The notes under the pieces: model-generated
What the model was told of the DNA's origin: nothing
Seen by the model: the letters and a program-made list of their open reading frames with translations, nothing else
Databases searched by the model: none
Translations under genes and position numbers: made by a program
Shown here: one piece after another, positions 7,629 through 16,921 of the stretch
Numbering within the stretch: position 1 is the first letter of the stretch
Layout: every line of letters begins with the position of its first letter
Origin: Planctomycetota bacterium
GTDB lineage: Bacteria > Planctomycetota > PLA2
Direction of reading: 5' to 3'
Assembly: GCA_021776785.1 (NCBI GenBank)
Contig: JAJFFF010000050.1
Coordinates: forward strand, 1-64,000
Length of the DNA stretch: 64,000 bases

Positions 7629-7889
7629 ATGGCCGAAGATCCTGCACTCCAGCGGTACCGGCGCTTCCTCGTGATCTTGTTGCTCGTCGGATCGCTCATC
7701 GCGATCACGGTGGGCGCCATGTTTGTGCGGCGCGGGTACCCCTTCTACGCCCTCTTGGCGGTCCTCGTGCTCGGCTTCTTGGTGCTTTTGACGCACGGTT
7801 ATCGCCAGGATGCCGAGGAACAGGCGGAGCGCTACGCCGAGGCCCAACGGTCGGACCGTGAGTCCGAAGACGACGCTAGGCCTTCTTGA
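7629..7889 (+). CDS. Small two-helix membrane protein
   Basis: 86 residues with two hydrophobic helices (about 14-32 and 39-55) and a charged cytoplasmic tail rich in Glu, Arg and Asp. No conserved motif is recognised. Its last 14 bases overlap the end of the convergent SDR gene. Confidence 0.6.
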   Translation: MAEDPALQRYRRFLVILLLVGSLIAITVGAMFVRRGYPFYALLAVLVLGFLVLLTHGYRQDAEEQAERYAEAQRSDRESEDDARPS

Positions 7890-8706
7890 GGATTCGCCGC
7901 GCGAGGGCGTCGCGCCATCGATCCGGCAGCCATCGCGCGTGGGCCGCGCCGGCGTTCACTCGATAGCGCGTCTTGGGCCGCCGCGCCTCCAGCGCCCGCC
8001 GCACGGCGTCGGCGACCTTGCGCGCCGGCACAGCCCCCGTTGTCGCCTGCTCCATCTGCCGCACCAGTCCCGCGCGCAGCGTCCCGTACTGCTCGTGCGC
8101 GATGGGGGGCAAAGCGTCCCAGATCTCTTGGGCGCTGCGTTGCGAGCGCTCCCAGATCTCGGACTGGACGGGGCCCGGCTCAACGAGCGAGACGTCCACA
8201 GCACCCGCTAACTCCATGCGGAGCGCGTCGCTCATCCCCTCCAGGCCGAATTTGGAGGCGTTATAGGCCCCGAGCATCGGGAACGCCACGAGGCCGCTCG
8301 TCGAGCTAATGTTGACGATGCGGCCGCGCGCCCGCCGCAATTGGGGCAAAAATGTTTGGGTCACGCGCAACACGCCGGTCAGGTTGACCGCGAGCTGACG
8401 CTCGAACGCCTCGATGGGGAGGTGCTCCAGCGGCCCTGGGATCACGATGCCGGCGTTGTTGACGAGGCCAAAGAGCCCGCGATCGCCCAAAACTTCTAAG
8501 ATTTCGCCGGCCGCGCGCTCCACCGAGCCATGGTCCGTCACGTCGAGAATCGTGCAGGAAATGGGGGTTTTGGAGGCTTTTTGGAGAGCCTCGGCGTCCT
8601 CGGCGCGCCGCACGGTCGCGATCACGGCGTAGCGAAATCGGGCCAGCTCAAGGGCTATCGCGCGTCCGATTCCGGTCGAAGCGCCTGTAACAACGACGGC
8701 ATGCAT
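7876..8706 (-). CDS. SDR family oxidoreductase
   Basis: 276 residues, a classical short-chain dehydrogenase/reductase. The cofactor site is TGASTGIG (7-14), the structural motif is NNAG (83-86), and the catalytic residues are Ser in VNISS (about 134-135), Y148 and K152 in YNASKFG. ATG 8706 places the glycine motif at the usual distance from the N terminus; an upstream extension to 8814 would add an unrelated tail. Substrate is unknown. NADP use is plausible because an Arg pair (TVRR) follows the second strand. Confidence 0.9.
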   Translation of the reverse strand: MHAVVVTGASTGIGRAIALELARFRYAVIATVRRAEDAEALQKASKTPISCTILDVTDHGSVERAAGEILEVLGDRGLFGLVNNAGIVIPGPLEHLPIEAFERQLAVNLTGVLRVTQTFLPQLRRARGRIVNISSTSGLVAFPMLGAYNASKFGLEGMSDALRMELAGAVDVSLVEPGPVQSEIWERSQRSAQEIWDALPPIAHEQYGTLRAGLVRQMEQATTGAVPARKVADAVRRALEARRPKTRYRVNAGAAHARWLPDRWRDALARRILKKA

Positions 8707-8831
8707 GGGGCCAGCTAGCTTATGCCGAACGCCCCGGAGAAGGCGGCAGGATGGGCAAAACGGCCCCAAAAAGGGAGTTTTTGGGCTCAAAACGGGAGTT
8801 AAGCCCGTAGGCATTTCCGTCCGATGAGTGA

Positions 8832-9515
8832 ATGCGGATGCCTCACCTCGTCACAGTTTCGGGCAATCGAATCCCCTTACGTCGCGGACAGTCCTATGTC
8901 TTGGGCCGCGGTTTGGATTGCGACGTCGTTGTCGAAGACGCCGCCTGCTCGCGTCGCCACGCGATGCTGTCGGTCGCCCAGATCAACAACGCCGCGTTCT
9001 TAGAAGACCTAGGCAGCCGCAACGGCAGCTATCTCAACGGCGACCGCGTGCGTTCGCGCGTGGCCGTCCGCGACGGCAGCCGCCTGCAACTGGGACAGTC
9101 GATCTACCTCGTGCGCATGAAAGAGGAACGCGAGGAAATCGACCTCGCGGAAACCGGGACGGTCGCGTTCGAGCAGAGCTCGTTTAACCAGGACTGCGAT
9201 GGGGGCGAACTCGCCAACTACAGTGTGGTTGATCTCGTGAAGCTCCTATTCAACGCCCGCCGCAGCGTCACGGTTCACATCGCCGCGCAGGATGGTCCGG
9301 GTCTTTTGGAAATGCGCGGCGGCGACTTGGCCTACGCCGAGTTTCAAGGGCTTGAAGGATTCAACGCACTCGTGCGTCTCGGGCGGCAGCGCTCGGGCAT
9401 CTTCTGGCTCGTCGAGTGCGAGGACGAGTGCTTCCGCAACCTGACGGACCCGACGGTGCGTCTGCTCGCGGAGTTGCAGCGCTGCGTGGACCCGAACGCG
9501 GTTCCGCGGCCGTAG
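8832..9515 (+). CDS. FHA domain protein with DUF4388
   Basis: 227 residues. Residues about 5-100 form an FHA domain with the phosphothreonine-binding residues G25-R26, S40-R41-R42-H43, N64-G65 and N69-G70. Residues about 125-220 fit DUF4388, seen as GELANYSVVDLVKLLFNARRS and LLEMRGGDLAYAEFQGLEGFNALVRL. FHA modules recognise Ser/Thr kinase targets; DUF4388 occurs in signalling proteins, often with response regulators. I infer a cytoplasmic signalling adaptor. No kinase gene is adjacent. Confidence 0.88.
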   Translation: MRMPHLVTVSGNRIPLRRGQSYVLGRGLDCDVVVEDAACSRRHAMLSVAQINNAAFLEDLGSRNGSYLNGDRVRSRVAVRDGSRLQLGQSIYLVRMKEEREEIDLAETGTVAFEQSSFNQDCDGGELANYSVVDLVKLLFNARRSVTVHIAAQDGPGLLEMRGGDLAYAEFQGLEGFNALVRLGRQRSGIFWLVECEDECFRNLTDPTVRLLAELQRCVDPNAVPRP

Positions 9516-9581
9516 TCGTCACGAACGCGGGCTAACATACGGCCCATCGATCGACCCTGGCATGCGTTTTACCCTTCCGGC

Positions 9582-11012
9582 GTGGCGCCGCACGGAGACT
9601 ATCCGTCCGTTCCCGTGTGGGAGCTCTTGGCCCGCGGTGCGCGCGACCATCCCGGCAAGACCGCGCTGATCGCGCAAACGGAGCGCGTGGCCTACGCCGA
9701 ACTTTGGGAACGCGTGCTCGGCGTGGCCGGCTGGCTCGCCCGACGCGGCGTGGCGCGTGGCGACCGCGTGCTGCTGCGCTATCCCAACAGCGTTGATTTT
9801 GTGACGGCGTACTTCGGCGCGCTGCGCGCGGGCGGCATCGTGGTCGCGTTGGACCCGCACGCCAATCCGGACACGGCGCGATTTGTCGAACGCGATGCGG
9901 GACCCCGCGTCGTGTTGAACGGCGAACCGCTGGACTCCGCGGTGCCCGCGCCGGCCCCGTGGCATCGCGCCGATCTCGCCGTGCTCCAGTACACGAGCGG
10001 CACGACCGGCTCACCCAAGGGCGCGATGATGTCGCATCGCAACTTGGTGGCGAACGCCCTGCAGAACGCGCGTTGGTTTCGTTGGCGGCACGACGAGGTC
10101 AACTTGGCGGTCTTGCCGTTGTTTCACACGTGGGGTCTCTCCACGTGTTTGCACTCCACGATCGCGGTCGGCGGCACGATCGTGCTCGGCGAGCCCAAGG
10201 ATGCGATGGAACTCGCGGCACGCCATCACGCGACCGTGCTCTATGGGAGCGCGACGTTTTTCGAGCGCCTGTTGCGGCAGCCAGCGCGGTTGGTGCCGTC
10301 CTTGCGCCACGTCAAAGTCGGCGCGATGTTGACCCAAGGCGATCTCAAGCTGCGATGGGATCGTCGTTTCGCCCACGCGCCGATGCAACAGGGGTACGGA
10401 CTAACGGAAGCATCGCCGGAAACGCACAACAACCCGCCCGCACGGTTTAAGCCGGGCACCGTCGGCGTGCCGTTGCCCGACACGGACTGTCGCATCGTGG
10501 ATGTCGATCAACCGGATCGGGTGCTCGCGCCGGGCGAGCCGGGCGAAGTGCAGATCGCAGGTCCGCAGGTGGCGCGCGGTTACTGGAACGGCGTGGAAAC
10601 CGGACCGTGGCTGCAAACCGGTGACATCGGCGCGATGGACGAGGACGGCTACCTGACGATTGTCGATCGCAAAAAAGACATGTTGAAATTTCGCGGCTAC
10701 ACCGTGAGCCCCAACACGGTTGAACAATGCTTGTTGCGTTATGACGCCGTGCGCGAAGCGGTCGTCGTCGGATTGCGCGACGACGAGGATGGCGAGATTC
10801 CGGTGGCGTATGTCGTGACGCGCGCGACCGCTTCGGATGAGTCGTTGCTCGCGCATTGCACGACGCACTTGGCGCGTTATGAAGTGCCGCGCCAAATTCG
10901 CCGCGTTCCGTCGATTCCCAAAAACGCGGTCGGGAAACCGCTGCGGCGCGTGTTGCGCGATCAGCTCAACGCGGGTGCGTCGTCGGCGTCGGCTTCCGGC
11001 TCCGGTTCGTGA
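9582..11012 (+). CDS. Class I acyl-adenylate-forming enzyme (acyl-CoA ligase-like)
   Basis: 476 residues, ANL superfamily. The phosphate loop is YTSGTTGSPKG (137-147), the adenine motif is QGYGLTEASPETHN, the hinge region is LQTGDIGAMDEDGYLTIVDRKKDM, and the C-terminal lysine motif is IPKNAVGKPLRR. Such enzymes activate a carboxylate with ATP and load CoA or a carrier protein. The length suits medium/long-chain acyl-CoA ligases, but the substrate cannot be read. The start is GTG 9582; a nearby ATG at 9562 is out of frame. The last 52 bases overlap the convergent STAS gene. Confidence 0.88.
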   Translation: MAPHGDYPSVPVWELLARGARDHPGKTALIAQTERVAYAELWERVLGVAGWLARRGVARGDRVLLRYPNSVDFVTAYFGALRAGGIVVALDPHANPDTARFVERDAGPRVVLNGEPLDSAVPAPAPWHRADLAVLQYTSGTTGSPKGAMMSHRNLVANALQNARWFRWRHDEVNLAVLPLFHTWGLSTCLHSTIAVGGTIVLGEPKDAMELAARHHATVLYGSATFFERLLRQPARLVPSLRHVKVGAMLTQGDLKLRWDRRFAHAPMQQGYGLTEASPETHNNPPARFKPGTVGVPLPDTDCRIVDVDQPDRVLAPGEPGEVQIAGPQVARGYWNGVETGPWLQTGDIGAMDEDGYLTIVDRKKDMLKFRGYTVSPNTVEQCLLRYDAVREAVVVGLRDDEDGEIPVAYVVTRATASDESLLAHCTTHLARYEVPRQIRRVPSIPKNAVGKPLRRVLRDQLNAGASSASASGSGS

Positions 11013-11329
11013 TCGAGGACGGTTCCCGCGTACTCCGGGATCGCTTCGAAAATCCGAATGGTGTTAAACACCTTGCGCACGCCCGGTTGTAATCCGGTCA
11101 CGTAAAGGCGACCGCCGCGCGGGCGGAGTTGTTGGTGCGCCGCCAGCAACAAACGCACGCCGTTGCTCGACACAAACTTCACGCCGGACATGTCCACGAT
11201 GACGATGTCGGCCCCGCGGGCCGCCTCAAAAAAGCGGGCCGAGACCTTTTGGTAGCCCAAATTGTCGAGTTCGCCGCGGAGCTGAATCCAGCGCGCGCCG
11301 TCACGATCATCCCATCGAACCGATTGCAC
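10961..11329 (-). CDS. STAS domain protein (anti-sigma factor antagonist type)
   Basis: 122 residues from GTG 11329, a complete STAS domain: WIQLRGELD, then DIVIVDMSGVKFVSSNGVRLLLAAHQQL, then GRLYVTGLQPGVRKVFNTIRI. The Ser in VSSNG corresponds to the residue phosphorylated in SpoIIAA-like anti-anti-sigma factors. No partner anti-sigma kinase is in the window. An acidic tail (HEPEPEADADD) is unusual and is encoded inside the 52-base overlap with the acyl-CoA ligase gene on the other strand. Confidence 0.85.
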   Translation of the reverse strand: MQSVRWDDRDGARWIQLRGELDNLGYQKVSARFFEAARGADIVIVDMSGVKFVSSNGVRLLLAAHQQLRPRGGRLYVTGLQPGVRKVFNTIRIFEAIPEYAGTVLDHEPEPEADADDAPALS

Positions 11330-11486
11330 GATGGCCCTAGGGTACGGCAATTGCCCGGCCGGATCAGCCGCGCGTCGGATCAATTCCCAGGGCCTGGTGC
11401 GGGAGGTCCAGCAAAGTCGACGAATTTCGGCGTACGCCGCGTTTCTCGTGGCCCAAACCCCGGTTGGCGGCCGATCTATAGCAACG

Positions 11487-11783
11487 ATGGATAGGTCTCC
11501 GGCGCGACCCCGTGTGGTGGAAGATCCGGCCGAACTCCGGCCGTGGTGGGTCGGCGCTCTGCTTTCGCTCGCTCCCTTGGCCGGGCTGGCCTGGGTGATC
11601 GCGACGTTGCTGCGCACCGTTGACGGCACCGTATTGTCTGCGGTCGGTCTGGCTCTGGCGACATGCGCGATCGTCGGGGCGCGCCGCACGCGGCGGCGTC
11701 AGCGCGAGTTCGCGATGCGACTGATGGCCGCGCAACCGACACCGACGGCACAACGCTCGGGCACTCCGCGCCTCACGTCGTAG
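11487..11783 (+). CDS. Small two-helix membrane protein
   Basis: 98 residues from ATG 11487. An acidic/basic head is followed by two hydrophobic helices (about 23-42 and 48-66) and a cytoplasmic basic segment (GARRTRRRQREF). A longer open frame extends to 11331, but that part overlaps the STAS promoter side and has no protein-like character. No family is recognised. Confidence 0.55.
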   Translation: MDRSPARPRVVEDPAELRPWWVGALLSLAPLAGLAWVIATLLRTVDGTVLSAVGLALATCAIVGARRTRRRQREFAMRLMAAQPTPTAQRSGTPRLTS

Positions 11784-11867
11784 CGCACTCGGTTCCGTCA
11801 AATCGGGGAGCACGAAATCATGGGCCGCGTATAGGCGGTTGGTCCCGGCCTTTCGAAAGGCTGTAAC

Positions 11868-12701
11868 GTGTTTTTGAATCGATGGATAGGGGTGTGCCTG
11901 TTGGCGGGCGCGCTCTGGGGGCAAGACGCCAAGACGGAGACGAGCGAAGAGAGTCCGACTGGGGCGATCCAAAAATGGGCCGGCCAGGAGCAGATCTCCG
12001 CGACCGTACAGATTGACATCAAGAAAGCTCCGGGCGGCCTGGGCGGCGCCATGATCGTCGGCGGCGGCAGCAACAAGGAACCCTTCCAAGGGCAACTTGA
12101 GGTTTGGCGGCCGCGCGAGGGCGGACTCTTGATCACCACACCTCGCGAGATGGATGGGTTCGGCGTGTTCATGCGGGACGATGTCATCTACGTCACGCGC
12201 ACGGGTGTGGCGGGCGAAGAGCCCGGTCTTAAAGACGTCACCGACGCGCTGCCGCGCTTGCTGCAGGCCGACCGCCTAAAGAAGTGGGCCAAGAGCGCGA
12301 AGTGGACGAAAAAGCAAGCCGAAGACGGCGCGTCTACCTTCAAAGCCAAGCTCACGCCGCGCGCGGCCGGACTGTTGAGCACCGGCGGCGGTGGCATGGA
12401 AGCGATGATCTCGATGCGCGGCAAGGTGTTGCACGTCGAGGTGTCGGTCCAGCTTGACCCCAAGGGCCTGCTCAAAGAGCTGCGCGTCGCGGTAGTCCGC
12501 AACAGCGCGATGGCGAACATGCGGGCGCAGGGCGGCATGCAGGTGCAAGGACTGCCGGGCGGCATGCAGCTTCCGAAAGAAGACGAGGAAGCGGAACGCA
12601 CGACGTTTCGCATCAAGCCGCGTCCGCGCGGCCCGTCGGCGCGCGCCAAGAACCTTCACAAGCACTTCCGCGTCCTGATGGCGCAAGAGGAAGAGGAATG
12701 A
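11868..12701 (+). CDS. Secreted hypothetical protein
   Basis: 277 residues with a signal peptide (MFLNRWIGVCLLAGALWGQD) from a GTG start. The mature part is beta-rich with Gly-rich loops (GGLGGAMIVGGGSN), then a Lys-rich middle and an acidic end. The layout, with LEVWRPREGGLLITTPREMDG and LTPRAAGLL, resembles LolA-type or outer-membrane lipid carrier-like periplasmic proteins only vaguely. Its stop overlaps the next start by four bases (ATGA), so it is translationally coupled to the toroid/propeller protein. Confidence 0.6.
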   Translation: MFLNRWIGVCLLAGALWGQDAKTETSEESPTGAIQKWAGQEQISATVQIDIKKAPGGLGGAMIVGGGSNKEPFQGQLEVWRPREGGLLITTPREMDGFGVFMRDDVIYVTRTGVAGEEPGLKDVTDALPRLLQADRLKKWAKSAKWTKKQAEDGASTFKAKLTPRAAGLLSTGGGGMEAMISMRGKVLHVEVSVQLDPKGLLKELRVAVVRNSAMANMRAQGGMQVQGLPGGMQLPKEDEEAERTTFRIKPRPRGPSARAKNLHKHFRVLMAQEEEE

Positions 12702-14809
12702 GACGGGCCGTACTGCTCGCGTTCGCGGTGCTGCTGCCGCTCGCCGTGCAACCGGCCCAGGCCGACGCGTCGGAGACGAACCGTAAGGCGGCCGCGCGCA
12801 CACTCGCGTGGCTTCTCGACCAGAACGATTTGCTCGATACGCCGGAGGGGAACTCATTCGCGCACGGCAAGGCGGTGTGCGCACTGGCGATGACGGGATT
12901 TTTGCTGGAGCAGTTTCCCGAACACAAAGACTTCGACAAGCACCGCGCGCGCATACTCCAGCAGCTTGCGCCGTCGATCCGCGAGGGCGCGCCCGCACAG
13001 CAGAGCTGGAGCGATGGGTTTTACGCGCTGTATCTCGCCGAGCGGCATTGGCGTGGAAAAGACCAAAAGAAACAGATCGCGCGCATCGTGCAGCGGTTTG
13101 AAGAAACGCAAAACGCCGACGGCGGCTGGGGGCACGGCGGCATCTCCGTGTCGTTTTATCCGACGACGCTCCTCGCGGCGACCAACATGGCGATCACGGC
13201 CATCGGAATCGCACAGCGCCTCGGAATCGAAACCGATCCCGAGGTCGTCGCGTCCGCGCTAAAGCTCTATGAGGAGCAGCAGTCCGCGGCGGGCGCGTGG
13301 CCGTACGGTGGGCGTCCGTATCGCAAGGGGTACGAAGCGGGCCGGACCGCGGCCGGCGTGCTCGCGTTGCGCGCCCTGCGGTTAGAGGCCAGTCCGATGG
13401 TGGCGCGGGCGGAGGCGTACGTAGCCGCCAACGTCGAGCGCGTGCCGATGGGACACGCGAGTCCGGCGATGCACGTCGTCTTGGGCGCGATGGCGTTCGC
13501 CGCGGGCGACAAGGCCGCGCCGTACCGGGCCGTCCTGAAAAAAGTCGTGGCCCATCAAAACGACGACGGGACGTTTCGCGACATCGTGCCGCACAGTCCC
13601 GACTCGACAGAAATCTTGGGGCGCAACGTGCAGGACCGCGCTTACTTGAGTGCGCTTTATGCCGCCGCTCTTGTTTCCGAAGGCAGCAAGGTGGTTCAAC
13701 ACATCCGCGAAGGCGCGAAGCCTACACCCAAACTTGAGGAGCCGGCGCCGCGCGCGCCGCGGTTGGCGCCCGTGTGGCGTCACGATGCGGCCAATGTTGT
13801 CGGCGTGCTTCCGAAGGGCGACGCGATTCGGATCGTGACCCGTGAGGGAAAGATCCACTCGTTGCAACAGTCTGATGGTGAAGCCACCGGCAAGCCGTTC
13901 CAAGTCGAGCCTCCCGAGGGCATGGGGTTTGAAGTCGCGATGGCGACGCCCGGCCGCGTGTTGCTCGTGGCTGCGCAACCCCGACGGGGTCAGGCGGTTC
14001 CTGTGCGCGTCGTGAACGGCGTGCCGTCGACGAATCCTCGTCCGCTCGTCTTGCACGGCGTGGATGAAAACACCGGCGACCTTTTGTGGAAATCAGAGCT
14101 GCGCATGTTGGTGAACGGCGCGATGTCGGCCGGCGACGAGTTGCTCTTGACCTCGCGTGTGCAACCTCCGCTCCGATTGTCGCTGGAAGACGGCACGCAA
14201 CTCGGTCCGATTCCGTCGCCCAGCGCGGCGGTGAACCGTGCGGTCGCCGTCGCCGACGACGGACGCATTGCTGTAACGGGCGAAGCGGCGTTGTGGGTCA
14301 TGTCGCGCGATCGAGAGATTTTATGGAAGAGAAAGTCGCGCTCGCGGCGCGGCCTCTTAGCGCCCGCGCGCGGCGCACTCGCGTGGATGGGCGGCCAGTT
14401 GCTCGAGGGTACGAGTTCGGGTGTGGTGCGCTGTCGCGACGGCGAAACCGGAAAAGTCCTGTGGCGCTTGGATAAGAATGCGTACATCGAGTCGATCCTG
14501 GTGGTCGGCGATCGCATCGTCATTCTCGCCGGCGACGGCACCGTGGTGTGCGCAACCAAGGACGGCCGCGTCGCGTGGCGCTACGTGCCCAGCCTCGCTC
14601 GCGAAACGGGTCGACAACAAGCGGGCATGGTGACCGACGAAACGCGTTTGGCGATCGCCGGCCCGTACGGGCCCCTGCGTGTGTTCGACATCAAGACCGG
14701 AAAAATTGAGGGCACAGCAGCAGCGGATGCGCATGAGCACTTTTTGCTCACGGACTCGCGTTTGCTCGTGTTTGGTCCCGAAGGAGTTCGCGCGTACGAA
14801 CTCCGCTAG
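12698..14809 (+). CDS. Secreted alpha/alpha-toroid plus PQQ-type propeller protein
   Basis: 703 residues. A signal peptide ends near AQA-DA (about residue 22). Residues about 25-335 resemble the terpene cyclase/prenyltransferase alpha/alpha toroid, with repeats such as QNADGGWGHGG, QSAAGAWPYGGRPYRKGYEAGRTAAGVLAL and QNDDGTFRD. Residues about 350-703 contain PQQ-like propeller blades: GVDENTGDLLWKSEL, RCRDGETGKVLWRLDKNAYIES, ATKDGRVAWRY and VFDIKTGKIEG. The DxDD cyclase motif is absent, so enzyme activity is doubtful. A strong terminator follows directly. I infer an exported scaffold or binding protein. Confidence 0.8.
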   Translation: MRRAVLLAFAVLLPLAVQPAQADASETNRKAAARTLAWLLDQNDLLDTPEGNSFAHGKAVCALAMTGFLLEQFPEHKDFDKHRARILQQLAPSIREGAPAQQSWSDGFYALYLAERHWRGKDQKKQIARIVQRFEETQNADGGWGHGGISVSFYPTTLLAATNMAITAIGIAQRLGIETDPEVVASALKLYEEQQSAAGAWPYGGRPYRKGYEAGRTAAGVLALRALRLEASPMVARAEAYVAANVERVPMGHASPAMHVVLGAMAFAAGDKAAPYRAVLKKVVAHQNDDGTFRDIVPHSPDSTEILGRNVQDRAYLSALYAAALVSEGSKVVQHIREGAKPTPKLEEPAPRAPRLAPVWRHDAANVVGVLPKGDAIRIVTREGKIHSLQQSDGEATGKPFQVEPPEGMGFEVAMATPGRVLLVAAQPRRGQAVPVRVVNGVPSTNPRPLVLHGVDENTGDLLWKSELRMLVNGAMSAGDELLLTSRVQPPLRLSLEDGTQLGPIPSPSAAVNRAVAVADDGRIAVTGEAALWVMSRDREILWKRKSRSRRGLLAPARGALAWMGGQLLEGTSSGVVRCRDGETGKVLWRLDKNAYIESILVVGDRIVILAGDGTVVCATKDGRVAWRYVPSLARETGRQQAGMVTDETRLAIAGPYGPLRVFDIKTGKIEGTAAADAHEHFLLTDSRLLVFGPEGVRAYELR

Positions 14810-14811
14810 CA

Positions 14812-14843
14812 GGGGCGGCCCGACCGGGGCCGCCCCCTTTTTT
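14812..14843 (+). terminator. Strong intrinsic terminator
   Basis: A 10-base GC stem (14812-14821 with 14827-14836) and a 5-base loop are followed by six T residues at 14838-14843, starting two bases after the toroid/propeller stop codon. It sits between convergent genes. Confidence 0.92.
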
Positions 14844-14857
14844 CAAGTCCTCGGGTC

Positions 14858-15280
14858 TTAAAACACCGAGTCGACGCTGTCGGGGATCGCGGGCGCGCGC
14901 CTCGACAAGAGAATGAAAGAGCCGCATCCGATGACGTTGCACGCCACCGTGAGCAACGTGACGGGATGGGTCCACGCAACGTTGACAAACGAGCCAAGAA
15001 GCGCGAGCAGGCCGATCCACGTCACCGACGGTAACCACGTGTGGTTGTAGACGCGCACGCCCGCCCACCAAAAACCAACGAGCGGAAGCGGTGCGAAGAA
15101 CCAAAGGAACCCGACGACTGCGGCGGGGACCAGCCAGGGCGCAATGGGCGTGAAAAAACCAAGCGTCGTAAATCCGAGCGCGGCACGTCGCAAGTTGCGC
15201 AGCTTGGCATCGGGCTCATGTTGCCACAACCCAAAGAACCGGTGTCGGTTCGGAGTGTGCTCGCCCGCCGTCATCACCAC
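14858..15280 (-). CDS. Multi-pass membrane protein
   Basis: 140 residues. A soluble, charged head of about 32 residues precedes four hydrophobic helices (about 34-55, 55-72, 86-100, 105-126). Aromatic-rich sequences such as VVGFLWFFAPLPLVGFWWAGV stand out. No family is recognised. It converges on the toroid/propeller gene across the terminator. ATG 15280 or ATG 15274 could be the start. Confidence 0.65.
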   Translation of the reverse strand: MVMTAGEHTPNRHRFFGLWQHEPDAKLRNLRRAALGFTTLGFFTPIAPWLVPAAVVGFLWFFAPLPLVGFWWAGVRVYNHTWLPSVTWIGLLALLGSFVNVAWTHPVTLLTVACNVIGCGSFILLSRRAPAIPDSVDSVF

Positions 15281-15409
15281 TTCAGCGTAGCCGACGCGGT
15301 CCCATCGCGCGGCCTGCTTCCGGTCGGGCCATCGTGAAACGCCGCCTCCGGACCGACGTGGTGCGTCGATCCGGGCGAGAGTCCGTCGGCGCGGCCGCGT
15401 GTTCGTGAG

Positions 15410-16861
15410 CTACTTCTTGCGCTTCACCGAGATCAGCCGCAACTTGAGTTTGCCAAACGTCGAGAAGTGATCCGTCGATCCCTTTTCGTCGTCGCCGAAG
15501 CTGATGTGGGTCGCGTCGAGCGGCCACTGGTTCCAGGTCGCGTCCACCTCGACCCAGTGGCCGTCGATCGCGACTTGGTTCCAGGCGTGCGAACCGAATG
15601 CTTTGACCTCGTCGCCCATGTACATGTAGCCGGTCGCATCGCGGGCCGGGATGCCGGCCGCGCGCGCGAGCGACGTGAACAACATGGCGTGCGCGCTGCA
15701 GTCGCCCTTGGGCGCGCGCACGATCTGTAACGCGTTTTGGAACTCGGGGCCGTACTCGTCCTCGATGAAGTCGGAAACGAACTTGAGGATCCGACGCACC
15801 TTGTCGCGCGGCGTCTTGGCATCGCCGACGGCGCGTTTGGCGAGCGCGCGAATCAATTCGTGATCGGACGCATACGTCACGGTCGAACGCAGCGCCTCCT
15901 CGATCTCTTTTGGTGTGGCCTTGAGCGGCGTGCCGTGATGCGCCCCGATCTTGAGCGTGACGGAACCGGGCGTCGTTCCCGGCACAACGACTTGGCCCGT
16001 GCGCGATTTCAAAAACTTCGCGCCTTCGCCCGTGGCTTCGACGATCAACTCCGTGACCGTTTCCGGATCGCCGAGCGGCTTGTCGATCTTGACGGCGCCG
16101 AGGACGAACAGATCAGACGGTGCGTCGAGTTTTTTTGCGGTCTTCTCGGTTTCGAGCCGGATTTCGATGAACCCGCCCATGGTGAGTTGGAGCAAGTCGC
16201 CCGTGGGTTTGGCTCGGAACACGCCCTCGCCGTCGTCGTCGATCGAGATCCCTTCAAAGAACCGCTGTTTGATGCCGCCGACGATCGATTCACGAATCTT
16301 TTCGATCGTGAGGCGAGACGTGGACGTCGTGAGTTTGTCGAAATCGAGGGCGCGATACGCGAGCGTGTCGCCGACGGACCGGCTCCCGCGAAACCAAACA
16401 TAGGGCGCCATGACGTCGGCGAACGTGTAGTCGATCGTGGCGGCGAGCGTGCGGGTGTCGTCGCCCGAACGAACGATCGCCTCGTAGCCGTCGCCCTTGC
16501 GGCGCAGCGAGATGAGCGTTTTGCTGTCGTCCATCACCTGGGACGATTCCGCCGAGTGTAGTGCATACGGGGGCTTTTGATCGAACACCTCGGAGCCGCT
16601 CACCCGCGCGTTCACGGTTTGACCCATGGACTGAATCTTCATGGTGACGAGATGGGACGACACGAGCCGACCATCCTTCGCGCCCATCGCTAGACGCGCC
16701 CAGCCGATCTTGTTGCCGGCCATGTAGACGCCGTACCAATAAGTCTTGTTCGCCGGAACGTCCTTGAGTTCGAACGGAAGGCGGGTGGGTGCGTCGTCGT
16801 CGGCCCGGACCGCGGGCAAGAGCAGGGCAACCAGAAGGGTAGGCAAAAGCGCGAATCGCAT
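15410..16861 (-). CDS. Secreted transglutaminase-like protein
   Basis: 483 residues with a signal peptide (MRFALLPTLLVALLLPAVRAD). The last third is a transglutaminase/protease-like core. The presumed triad is C388 in KGDCSAHAMLFTSLARAAGIPAR, H425 in GSHAWNQV and D440 in WVEVDATW. The N-terminal 300 residues form a beta-rich domain of the kind that precedes such cores in planctomycete-type proteins. The enzyme could cleave or cross-link exported substrates. The start at 16861 is certain to lie after the tRNA; the longer open frame upstream reads straight through tRNA-Leu. Confidence 0.88.
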   Translation of the reverse strand: MRFALLPTLLVALLLPAVRADDDAPTRLPFELKDVPANKTYWYGVYMAGNKIGWARLAMGAKDGRLVSSHLVTMKIQSMGQTVNARVSGSEVFDQKPPYALHSAESSQVMDDSKTLISLRRKGDGYEAIVRSGDDTRTLAATIDYTFADVMAPYVWFRGSRSVGDTLAYRALDFDKLTTSTSRLTIEKIRESIVGGIKQRFFEGISIDDDGEGVFRAKPTGDLLQLTMGGFIEIRLETEKTAKKLDAPSDLFVLGAVKIDKPLGDPETVTELIVEATGEGAKFLKSRTGQVVVPGTTPGSVTLKIGAHHGTPLKATPKEIEEALRSTVTYASDHELIRALAKRAVGDAKTPRDKVRRILKFVSDFIEDEYGPEFQNALQIVRAPKGDCSAHAMLFTSLARAAGIPARDATGYMYMGDEVKAFGSHAWNQVAIDGHWVEVDATWNQWPLDATHISFGDDEKGSTDHFSTFGKLKLRLISVKRKK

Positions 16862-16921
16862 AGGCAACGTTTTACCGCACAGCACCCCAAGGCACCGAAA
16901 TTGACAACGCGCGAGCGCCCG

